A stretch of 41,044 nt of DNA from a virus: positions 1-41,044 of IMG/VR virus record IMGVR_UViG_3300014838_000006. One strand, given 5' to 3'. Positions 15,114 to 21,046 of the stretch are shown here, piece by piece (within the stretch, counting starts at the first letter, position 1; the number at the start of each line of letters is the position of its first letter). The notes below the pieces were generated by a model. That model worked only from the letters and a program-made list of their open reading frames with translations, was not told the origin of the DNA and did no database searches. The position numbers and the translations under genes were made by a program.

Positions 15114-15320
15114 ATCGATTCCCGAATTCCCCAACTGAATCGTTGGTGGAACTAAGGCTCTTGGTCTCATGAATCTGCAAGTCGTACCACCATTAGGAGG
15201 CATACTGACCTTATCGCAGATCAAAATATAGTTCATTGTGGGAGTTGGAACATATAATAGTGCAGGCGCGAGCGACTGCAAAATCATAGGGCCAAGGTTG
15301 CCACTTGTAGTTACCGACAT
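15114..15320 (-). CDS. Major capsid protein, exon 1
   Basis: Encodes 69 residues from ATG 15320 (MSVTTSGNLGPMILQSLAPALLYVPTPTMN...) to GNSGID. AAAGG precedes the start by about 8 bases. The segment MPPNGGTTCRFMRPRALVPPTIQLGNSGID is the typical early region of N4-gp56-type capsids (P...G.T..FRR...L.P...PL...G...). Reading on beyond GAT would give an unrelated tail ending at 15030, which is intron sequence. Spliced with exons 2-5, and allowing the one-base correction, the capsid protein would be about 324 residues. Confidence 0.8.
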
Positions 15321-15409
15321 AGTAAAACCTTTAATTGTCAGTTTCTAGTGATATGATCATCCGTGGACGATGCGTATTACGTCCGTTCTGAGTCATATCG
15401 GGCATCCTT

Positions 15410-15480
15410 AACGCTGGATCAGCGAACGCTTAACGCTGCGTGCGGAAATGATTGCATATAACGCTATGCGTGCGTATAAT
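15410..15480 (+). promoter_or_regulatory. Promoter with AACGCT repeats
   Basis: TTGCAT at 15452-15457, a 17-base spacer and a perfect TATAAT at 15475-15480 form a strong plus-strand promoter for the 15515-17239 cassette. AACGCT occurs four times (15410, 15425, 15432, 15460). Two of these extend to AACGCT(AT)GCGTGCG, one lying in the spacer. The repeats look like operators, probably for the HTH protein encoded next door. The transcript would start near 15487. Confidence 0.6.
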
Positions 15481-15514
15481 GTTGGATATCAAATTATTTA
15501 TTTATAGTGCTACA

Positions 15515-15934
15515 ATGGACAAGTTTGTTGCTTATTATAATTCCCCAGAAAAGATCGAGGAATTGTCTCAATATGTGCACGAGAACTTTAAATTAATATC
15601 TACAAAAATGATCTCAGAAATGAGAAGAAAACTGGATATTAACCCTTCCATGGACAACTCGGACGGGTATGTTTCTCTTATGCTGTCTTTACAAGGAAGA
15701 TTGTTTAATGAAATGGTCTATAGTATTGCGGGAGCATGTCAATCTACTGGTTGCAAATTTGTAGAAATGATCCCACCTATTACTATTGAAATTTTATTTA
15801 CCCTTATAAAGGGAGAAAACCCTCTTAACGGCAAGATGAGAACAGACATTACGGAGGATCTAACAGGATTTAAGGAATATTACCAGTCCCAGATTGAGTA
15901 TCTAAGAAGTGTCATTGCCGCTCTGCCAAAATGA
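15515..15934 (+). CDS. Hypothetical helical protein, first gene of the ParB-like cassette
   Basis: A 139-residue protein from ATG 15515 (MDKFVAYYNSPEKIEELSQYVHENF). The frame opens further upstream, but that would start before the promoter's transcript. The protein is all-helical with no membrane segment and ends YYQSQIEYLRSVIAALPK. There is no evident ribosome site, and the leader is only about 28 bases, so translation may be weak. It is followed by a gene with AGGAGG. No family recognised. Confidence 0.55.
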   Translation: MDKFVAYYNSPEKIEELSQYVHENFKLISTKMISEMRRKLDINPSMDNSDGYVSLMLSLQGRLFNEMVYSIAGACQSTGCKFVEMIPPITIEILFTLIKGENPLNGKMRTDITEDLTGFKEYYQSQIEYLRSVIAALPK

Positions 15935-15974
15935 CTAGGAATCCCCAATCCTATTTAGGAGGATATTTGTAAAA

Positions 15975-16436
15975 TTGGACAATTCAAAAAAAAAATGCAT
16001 CCGATTGACTCTGGAAGAAAGACACCAAATTGAAAGACTGGTAAAGCAAGGTCATTCCCAGAACTCGATTATTACACTTATGAGAAGATCTCGTCATTGC
16101 ATTAGCACGGAAATGAAACGCGGAGGAGGCAAAGGGAACTATTCAGCACAATTGGGGCAAGAGACTGCTTCTATCAATGGAATAAGAATGACTTCGAAGG
16201 TGCGAAGAGTATTTTCGGAAAAAGAGGTGCAACAAATCCATTCTTTAATGGACAGAAACGCCTCCCGATCCGTCATTAGAACTTCTCTGTCATGTTCATA
16301 TGCTGCACTGGATAAATGGATGGCAGAGAATTATCCCCACTATAAGGGGGGAATGGTTGCTAATTTAGACTTACGATTAAGTAACATCGAACAACAAATA
16401 GAAATTTTATTTTCACTTATTAAGGACATGAAATGA
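15975..16436 (+). CDS. IS30-type HTH DNA-binding protein
   Basis: A 153-residue protein starting at TTG 15975, with AGGAGG about 12 bases upstream; no ATG is available in frame. Residues 7-55 (RLTLEERHQIERLVKQGHSQNSIITLMRRSRHCISTEMKRGGGKGNYSA) match the N-terminal helix-turn-helix of IS30-family transposases (L..EER..IE.L...G.S...I...(L)(G)RS...IS.E..R......Y.A). A second HTH-like segment follows, then a leucine-rich coiled-coil end (LDLRLSNIEQQIEILFSLIKDMK). There is no DDE domain, so it is a regulator rather than a transposase. It overlaps the next gene by 4 bases and probably binds the AACGCT repeats. Confidence 0.7.
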   Translation: MDNSKKKCIRLTLEERHQIERLVKQGHSQNSIITLMRRSRHCISTEMKRGGGKGNYSAQLGQETASINGIRMTSKVRRVFSEKEVQQIHSLMDRNASRSVIRTSLSCSYAALDKWMAENYPHYKGGMVANLDLRLSNIEQQIEILFSLIKDMK

Positions 16437-17161
16437 GCTTAGAAAAGACAAAAAATTACGAAATTTTTAAAATTATGGATTGCAATAGAGAGCTGAGTGC
16501 AGCCAACTTACAAAAACTGATTGGGTCAATAAAATCCAGAAACTTGCTGGAATTTAGACCTATTATCGTTAATTCCAAAATGGAGATTATAGACGGACAG
16601 CACAGATTGGCAGCCGCTCGCGCTTTGGATTTGGAAGTTTGGTACAAAATAGATAAGGATGCTTCAGAATCGGACATATTACTACTAAACTTAAACCAGA
16701 AAACTTGGGATTTAGATGATTACTTGAAATATTACATGACCCAAGGATCGGAAGACTATAAAAAGATACATGAATTTATAAAAAATAAAGAAGTCGATAT
16801 TAGACAGGGACTTCGATTTGTCAATGAGGGAAACACCTTTGGATATAGAAACTTCAAGTCTGGTAAATTTAAATTTCCTGAGGGAATTGATCTAGTTAAT
16901 GTTATGAATTGTGTATCTAAGTATGATATAATAGTAAATACGATAAAAAATCAGAAAATAGAAGGTAACAAAATAACCGAGCGAAGTTTGTTCAAAACCG
17001 CTCTATTAGAAATATTAAAAAATGAAGATTTGGATTTCGAGATCTTCAAAGAAAAACTAAAAGTGAATCTCGATAAGGTAAGAGTCTGCGGTTCAGCCAG
17101 GGAATATCTCAATATGTTAGTGGAGATCTATAACTGGAAAAACAGAAAGCCTATTGAGTGA
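16433..17161 (+). CDS. ParB-like nuclease-domain protein
   Basis: A 242-residue protein. Residues 17-75 contain the ParB/Srx motif: a helix, the strand RPIIVNSKMEIIDGQHRLAAARALDLEVWY. The GQHR box is the nucleotide and catalytic site in this fold. The remaining two thirds are lysine-rich and helical, with no recognisable HTH. Phages carry such proteins as regulators or DNA-modifying factors rather than partition proteins. The ATGA overlap couples it to the IS30-type HTH gene. The tRNA follows 5 bases after its stop. Confidence 0.75.
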   Translation: MSLEKTKNYEIFKIMDCNRELSAANLQKLIGSIKSRNLLEFRPIIVNSKMEIIDGQHRLAAARALDLEVWYKIDKDASESDILLLNLNQKTWDLDDYLKYYMTQGSEDYKKIHEFIKNKEVDIRQGLRFVNEGNTFGYRNFKSGKFKFPEGIDLVNVMNCVSKYDIIVNTIKNQKIEGNKITERSLFKTALLEILKNEDLDFEIFKEKLKVNLDKVRVCGSAREYLNMLVEIYNWKNRKPIE

Positions 17162-17166
17162 ATTGT

Positions 17167-17239
17167 GGGAATGTAGCTCAGTGGTTAGAGCAGCGGACTC
17201 ATAACCCGTCGCGCGAAGGTTCAAATCCTTCCATTCCCA
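17167..17239 (+). tRNA. tRNA-Met (anticodon CAT)
   Basis: A full 73-nt cloverleaf: acceptor GGGAATG/CATTCCC, D-arm GCTC/GAGC, anticodon loop CTCATAA, T-arm GAAGG/CCTTC with loop TTCAAAT, discriminator A. The anticodon stem GCGGA/CCCGT has one A-C mismatch at its top and a G-T at its base. CCA is not encoded. CAT could also be read as Ile after lysidine modification; the loop sequence favours elongator Met. It lies at the end of the ParB-like cassette. Confidence 0.9.
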
Positions 17240-17249
17240 TATTGTCAGT

Positions 17250-17930
17250 CTAGTTAAAAATCCCAATCCTTTTCTGAGCCTGTTTCATCTTACTAAAGGC
17301 ATTTTTCTGTCCTTGCTCAGAGAAATCACCCTTCTGTTCGAAAGCAGGAGGCGACATACCACTTGGAGAGTAGAACATGTTTCTTCGGTTAGAATCGATT
17401 TGTTGCTGCATACTAGGCTTGGGTTCTTCCTTCTTGTGCAATCCCAGAGCCTTTATGCTCTTATAAACGAGCTTCTGGCGCTCAAACCCTTCGGGCATAG
17501 CAAGGATAGTCTCTGCAAGTTCAGGATCTCTATCTGCAAACGCTTGGGCATGATCCATTACTTCAAAGAAATCAGTGTTTTGCTTCATCCACTGAGCCTT
17601 TCTTTCCTCGGCAATAGCTTTGCGCACTTCTTGCTGAATCCTGGAATCTGTCTCACCTACTATTTTCTTCTCCATACGAGCTTGGGCTTTCTGAAGCCGT
17701 TTGTGATCGACGTATGGCTCATCCGTAAGCTCTTCATCTTCTTCTTCTGATTTGACTTTGCCCTGAACCATTCTTTCAAGCTGGGATAATCTTTCTTCGG
17801 CTTGCTGTCTTGCTAAACGCTCTTGTTCTAGCTTGCGGTTGAACATTTCCTCTTGTTTACGGAAATTAAGTTCCTTATCAGAAGGTGCAGGTTTCTGCTC
17901 TTCTGTTGCGATTGCTGGATTAACTGTCAT
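17250..17930 (-). CDS. Putative capsid scaffolding protein
   Basis: A 226-residue, very charged helical protein. Residues 15-60 form a coiled coil (FRKQEEMFNRKLEQERLARQQAEERLSQLERM), followed by an acidic patch (SEEEDEELTDE), a second helical part, and a basic C-terminus (QKNAFSKMKQAQKRIGIFN), which in scaffolds docks onto the coat protein. It lies upstream of the capsid gene in transcription order, as expected, although the plus-strand cassette 15452-17239 has been inserted between them. No protease motif was seen. Confidence 0.65.
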   Translation of the reverse strand: MTVNPAIATEEQKPAPSDKELNFRKQEEMFNRKLEQERLARQQAEERLSQLERMVQGKVKSEEEDEELTDEPYVDHKRLQKAQARMEKKIVGETDSRIQQEVRKAIAEERKAQWMKQNTDFFEVMDHAQAFADRDPELAETILAMPEGFERQKLVYKSIKALGLHKKEEPKPSMQQQIDSNRRNMFYSPSGMSPPAFEQKGDFSEQGQKNAFSKMKQAQKRIGIFN

Positions 17931-17955
17931 TAAAACCTTTGTCTTGACGCCGACA

Positions 17956-18007
17956 AGCGAGTTAAGTTAATAATTTGTTATGTACACTAAATTATTAATT
18001 ACTCGCT
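17956..18007. promoter_or_regulatory. Large dyad in divergent promoter region
   Basis: AGCGAGT (17956-17962) pairs with ACTCGCT (18001-18007), and TTAATAATTT (17967-17976) pairs with AAATTATTAA (17989-17998), around a 12-base loop. The element sits between the divergent scaffold gene (start 17930) and the gene at 18023. TTGACG at 17944 could be a plus-strand -35. It looks like a two-sided operator or an mRNA cruciform. No T-run follows, so a terminator is unlikely. Confidence 0.45.
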
Positions 18008-18022
18008 ACCAAGAGAAACTGC

Positions 18023-18496
18023 ATGAATGTAATGAAGATCAATCCCTCAGATGCCCACGATCGTTACAACTTTCTAACAAACCAATCGTTTGACATCGGA
18101 GAATGCTGCCAAGATTTGATCAACCAGCGCCCATTTGGCGATCATCCTTTTTACATATTTGCTCATACCAGAACCGATGAAGATGGAGTTACAAAGAGGT
18201 TGATATGGCAACCTAGACTTACAAAGCCAAAAGCTCAAACAAACTCTATGTTGTTTAAGGCGTACCCTGGCACAGACCTCATAAAGGTCATCTGGATGAT
18301 CCCAGCGCGTGAGTTGTGGGGTCAGTATGGTAATGGGCTGATAACCGAAAATAAGACCGTTTCTGAAAGCATCCACGACTTCCAATTCCATAGAAATAAG
18401 TTGGAACAAAAAGAAGATGATGATATGTCGGATGAACAGGTCAATGCGATCTACAAAGAGGTTTCAGTATATGCTCGACAAAAGAAAGCAGAATAA
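18023..18496 (+). CDS. Conserved phage protein (INPSDAHDRY type)
   Basis: A 157-residue protein: KINPSDAHDRYNFLTNQSFDIGECCQDLINQRPFGDHPFYIFAHTRT, a beta middle (RLIWQPRLTKPKAQTNSMLFKAYPG), and WMIPARELWGQY. I recall closely similar proteins in tailed phages near head genes; their function is unknown. The strong conservation of the core phrases suggests a structural or enzymatic core. It is the first gene of the methyltransferase cassette and overlaps the next small gene by 26 bases. AGAG lies before the ATG. Confidence 0.6.
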   Translation: MNVMKINPSDAHDRYNFLTNQSFDIGECCQDLINQRPFGDHPFYIFAHTRTDEDGVTKRLIWQPRLTKPKAQTNSMLFKAYPGTDLIKVIWMIPARELWGQYGNGLITENKTVSESIHDFQFHRNKLEQKEDDDMSDEQVNAIYKEVSVYARQKKAE

Positions 18497-18593
18497 GTTA
18501 GTAAAGGCACTATTAGAAGTCATACTTAAAGAATATTCTGTTTTATTGAGCCAAGAAAAGCTAGATATAAAAGCATTTCCTGAGGAGATATAA
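18471..18593 (+). CDS. Small 40-residue protein
   Basis: The sequence begins MLDKRKQNKLVKALLEVILK and ends KAFPEEI. The ATG at 18471 is inside the end of the previous gene, with AGAGG 10 bases upstream. It stops 3 bases before the TTG start of the methyltransferase. A basic first half followed by an acidic end would form one amphipathic helix. It fills the otherwise empty space between two coupled genes, which supports it being real. Confidence 0.45.
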   Translation: MLDKRKQNKLVKALLEVILKEYSVLLSQEKLDIKAFPEEI

Positions 18594-18596
18594 CAT

Positions 18597-19568
18597 TTGA
18601 ATGGTTTGGATTTATTTAGCGGAATCGGAGGAATGTCTATCGCCCTCAATGAATGGGTTAAACCCCGAGCCTATTGCGAAATCGACCCATATTGTCAAGG
18701 AATCATCTTGTCCAGAATTACGACTGGTGAACTTCAGAATGCCCCCATATGGGATGATATTAAAACATTGGACGGGTCTAAGTTCGCACGGGGATATGTC
18801 GATATTATATTTGGAGGCTTCCCATGCCAGGACATCAGCGTTGCAGGACGCGGAAGAGGCTTGGAAGGAGAGCGAAGCGGACTATTTTTCGAGATCGTGC
18901 GCCTTTCCAAAGAAATCAAGCCCAAGTTCATATTTCTGGAGAACGTCCCCGCTATCACCTCACGAGGGGGACTTCAAGTCGTTAGAGAAGTTGCCGAAAT
19001 GGGGTATGATTGTAGGTGGTGTGTTATATCCGCTGCGTCCATTGGAGCGTTACACAAGCGCGAAAGGTGGTTTCTACTTGCCTACGCCAAGAGCGAAGAT
19101 AGGGAACGATTGCCCATCGGAAAGGAGAAGAAACGATCCAAGCTGGGACAGTTTAATAGGGATGGGATTCCCAACTCCTCAGGCGTCAGATGCGAGCAAG
19201 GGTCCAGCGAAGGAATACATTCCGAATGGCAAGCAAGCGAGCATGAGGAATTTGGTAACACTTATAGCGAGATTTCAAACAAAAGACGGTCTATTACCGA
19301 CACCCACTGCCAAAGGATCTGCAAGTGGCAACCGTCACAACAAGAATGCGGAATACCGACCCACGCTTCCGGCGATAGCCAAATTTCAAACTACTGGCAA
19401 AATACTGAACCCCCAGTTTGTGGGGTGGCTTATGGGGTACCCCATCGGGTGGACAGAATTAGAGGATTGGGCAATGCAGTGGTTCCGCAACAAGCGAAAG
19501 AAGCGTTCAAAATCTTAATGGGAATTAAACCACCTGACGAGGTGGAGTCCCCAGTTGCTTCGGACTAG
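18597..19568 (+). CDS. dcm: DNA (cytosine-5) methyltransferase
   Basis: A 323-residue protein starting at TTG 18597 with GAGGAG about 11 bases upstream; no in-frame ATG precedes motif I. It contains all key motifs: I, LDLFSGIGGM; IV, GGFPCQDIS with the catalytic Cys; VI, FLENV; VIII, HKRERWF; and X, RGLGNAVVPQ near the C-terminus. It methylates C in a short target, protecting phage DNA from host restriction or modifying regulation. The target domain (about 185-280) is Ser/Glu/Gln-rich, as in other phage enzymes. A second long frame overlaps almost the whole gene. Confidence 0.9.
   Translation: MNGLDLFSGIGGMSIALNEWVKPRAYCEIDPYCQGIILSRITTGELQNAPIWDDIKTLDGSKFARGYVDIIFGGFPCQDISVAGRGRGLEGERSGLFFEIVRLSKEIKPKFIFLENVPAITSRGGLQVVREVAEMGYDCRWCVISAASIGALHKRERWFLLAYAKSEDRERLPIGKEKKRSKLGQFNRDGIPNSSGVRCEQGSSEGIHSEWQASEHEEFGNTYSEISNKRRSITDTHCQRICKWQPSQQECGIPTHASGDSQISNYWQNTEPPVCGVAYGVPHRVDRIRGLGNAVVPQQAKEAFKILMGIKPPDEVESPVASD
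18601..19518 (+). CDS. Overlapping 305-codon frame inside the methyltransferase gene
   Basis: This frame is +1 relative to the methyltransferase and open for 305 codons from ATG 18601. It contains the phrases SSYFWRTSPLSPHEGD...WGMIVGGVLYPLRPLERYTSAKGGFYLPTP, FPTPQASDASKG, LLPTPTAKGSASGN and the end LNPQFVGWLMGYPIGWTEL. I recognise these as belonging to a phage protein pattern I have seen next to cytosine methyltransferases. Whether it is translated here, or simply a passenger of conserved codons, is not decided. GAGGAG lies about 15 bases before its ATG, shared with the methyltransferase. Confidence 0.3.
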   Translation: MVWIYLAESEECLSPSMNGLNPEPIAKSTHIVKESSCPELRLVNFRMPPYGMILKHWTGLSSHGDMSILYLEASHARTSALQDAEEAWKESEADYFSRSCAFPKKSSPSSYFWRTSPLSPHEGDFKSLEKLPKWGMIVGGVLYPLRPLERYTSAKGGFYLPTPRAKIGNDCPSERRRNDPSWDSLIGMGFPTPQASDASKGPAKEYIPNGKQASMRNLVTLIARFQTKDGLLPTPTAKGSASGNRHNKNAEYRPTLPAIAKFQTTGKILNPQFVGWLMGYPIGWTELEDWAMQWFRNKRKKRSKS

Positions 19569-19746
19569 CTGGGATATACCCTATAGAATCTCCTCTCATG
19601 CGACCCATGGGATTTTTCATACCAAGCCCATAGTTGTCACCCATGGGCCCGCTCTCATAGGGAGTTACACCCGATTGCTCGCTAGTAGCCCCTGCACCCA
19701 AGAAGTTCTTGCGCTGGTTGATAGCAACGACTTTACTTTTGGCCAT
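19525..19746 (-). CDS. Small structural-region protein
   Basis: A 73-residue, Gly/Pro-rich protein (MAKSKVVAINQRKNFLGAGATSEQ...GLGMKNPMGRMRGDSIGY). Its end overlaps the end of the convergent methyltransferase by 44 bases. Composition resembles the neighbour 19752-20069, with repeated MG and GP phrases. It belongs to the minus-strand run between portal and scaffold and is a candidate minor virion protein. Confidence 0.45.
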   Translation of the reverse strand: MAKSKVVAINQRKNFLGAGATSEQSGVTPYESGPMGDNYGLGMKNPMGRMRGDSIGYIPASPKQLGTPPRQVV

Positions 19747-19751
19747 ATGTA

Positions 19752-20069
19752 TTAGCCTTTTTTGTCTTCATAAGTGAAGATCTCATTAGGAGAAAAGGCT
19801 TTATTGGCTTGAGGTATTGGCCCAGAAGACATGGGGCCCGCTTTAAACTTACCGAAAGGCTGCGTATATCCAACGCCATAATAGTCACCAGCCGGAATGC
19901 TTCCACTGGTACGATTGTCATAGGATGGAGCTTTAAAAGACCACTCTTTGCGACCGTTGGTTTTTTCACGAACAGCAATAGGATCAGCAAAAGGCTTTTT
20001 CATCTTAATAGGAGTTTTGAACTCCTCTTTGGAACCCATCGGATCGTCTGTTTTATTCTTAACAACCAT
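19752..20069 (-). CDS. Small structural-region protein
   Basis: A 105-residue, disordered, Lys/Pro/Gly-rich protein (MVVKNKTDDPMGSKEEFKTPIKMKKPF...GVGYTQPFGKFKAGPMSSGP). AGAGG lies 7 bases before the ATG. It directly follows the structured non-coding stretch 20086-20390, which would form its leader if the RNA is read from the minus strand. No family is recognised. Confidence 0.45.
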   Translation of the reverse strand: MVVKNKTDDPMGSKEEFKTPIKMKKPFADPIAVREKTNGRKEWSFKAPSYDNRTSGSIPAGDYYGVGYTQPFGKFKAGPMSSGPIPQANKAFSPNEIFTYEDKKG

Positions 20070-20085
20070 ACATAACCTCTAAAAT

Positions 20086-20390
20086 ACCGCTGATTTGTCC
20101 AGGCTGGTTCAGCGGTCAAACCTTTTAAGGTTCCGGAGACTAACTCCGGAACGGCCTCATAGATATACCATAAGGACTGTAAAATGACACCTTTGGCCGG
20201 GCAGCCTTCAAGGATTAAGGTGTAGAATCTCCTTCGAGTCGATTGGGAATTACTTTGACCTTCAACCTTTTACGGTAATATACCGGTCAAAAACCCAATC
20301 ACTTGCCCACTCATATGCAAGGCCGTTCTAGTTAGACATCGAACCGCACCTCTAACCACTTGTTTACAATCTAACGTTGCAAGGGGCCTT
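20086..20390. ncRNA. Structured RNA candidate, five or more consecutive perfect stems
   Basis: This 319-base gap between minus-strand genes has no ORF but dense complementarity: ACCGCTGA/TCAGCGGT (20086/20109); GTTCCGGAG/CTCCGGAAC around ACTAA (20130-20152); ACACCTT/AAGGTGT (20187/20217); GATTGGG/CCCAATC (20241/20294), enclosing TTTGACC/GGTCAAA (20254/20285) and CGGTA/TACCG; and AAGGCC/GGCCTT (20319/20385). GTTAGA (20331) can pair with TCTAAC at either 20351 or 20370, a switch-like choice. Strand is not decided; minus fits co-transcription. Neither a tRNA nor a group I core could be fitted. Confidence 0.55.
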
Positions 20391-20616
20391 AGTTTCTATA
20401 TCCAGGTTTCATTCTGCGGCTTTCTAACTTAGCCACGCCCGCTTTCTGATCTCTGTGAATATCTTCAGTAGTATCATCATATTCAGCTAAACGACCAGCG
20501 CCTTCGGTAGACACTTCTTTTTTTGTCTTGTGTGGTCCATCTGGAAATATTTTCCCACCACTATTGGTAGTTCCAGCCCACGTACGTTGATCTTCAATTC
20601 TAGGTGCTCTTGACAT
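20389..20616 (-). CDS. Small conserved virion-region protein
   Basis: A 75-residue protein (MSRAPRIEDQRTWAGTTNSGGKIFPDGPHKTKKEVSTEGAGRLAEYDD), polar and disordered. AAAGGAGTTACT before ATG is a good ribosome site. Located just downstream of portal-side genes in transcription order. Function unknown; possibly a head component. Its stop lies at the edge of the structured stretch. Confidence 0.5.
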   Translation of the reverse strand: MSRAPRIEDQRTWAGTTNSGGKIFPDGPHKTKKEVSTEGAGRLAEYDDTTEDIHRDQKAGVAKLESRRMKPGYRN

Positions 20617-20677
20617 AGTAACTCCTTTTAATGTATCTAAAATTTACTTTAAAAGGAGATGTCTTTTTCAGGCTATA

Positions 20678-21046
20678 TCAACATTTACACTCAATACATC
20701 GAGTATATAACCAGCCATCTTCTTTGAATAAAAGCCCTGGTTCTCCACATGCTTCACAAATATTCGCGCTTTTCTTCTCAGCTTCGTCTATAATCTCATC
20801 CATCCGATCGGTAGTTAAAGAAGTGTAAAATCGGAGCGTTCCGTGTTTCTCTTTCACTTGAGTGGCATAAATTAAAGATTCACCCTCTATAAAAGGAGGA
20901 TGCTCTTCAAGCGCTCTCTTTAGCCCTAGGATGCATTCTTTGATAATATTAAACCATCCATCCCCACAATCGAAACAAAACGATCCTGAGGGAAATAAAC
21001 CAGGAAACAGGGAAATCAACTCTTCAGTGTGCTTAGGAGACATCAA
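20678..21046 (-). CDS. Cys-rich zinc-binding phage protein
   Basis: A 122-residue protein. There is an early C-F-D-C-G-D-G-W motif and a C-terminal double CxxC (ICEACGEPGLLF...WLYTRCIECKC), consistent with one zinc site. The middle YATQVKEKHGTLRFYTS is a phrase I recall from many phage hypothetical proteins. It begins one base after the portal stop, so the two are coupled. It may be a regulator or a packaging helper. Confidence 0.6.
   Translation of the reverse strand: MMSPKHTEELISLFPGLFPSGSFCFDCGDGWFNIIKECILGLKRALEEHPPFIEGESLIYATQVKEKHGTLRFYTSLTTDRMDEIIDEAEKKSANICEACGEPGLLFKEDGWLYTRCIECKC

Noticed and set aside
20317-20390. tRNA or tRNA-like gene in the structured gap
   Set aside because: A GGTTCGA-like loop and AAGGCC/GGCCTT acceptor-like pair exist, but no 5-bp T stem or anticodon stem could be formed.
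20086-20390. Fourth group I intron core in the structured gap
   Set aside because: GAGACTAACTCC looks slightly like an R box, but there is no matching S box or exon pairing.
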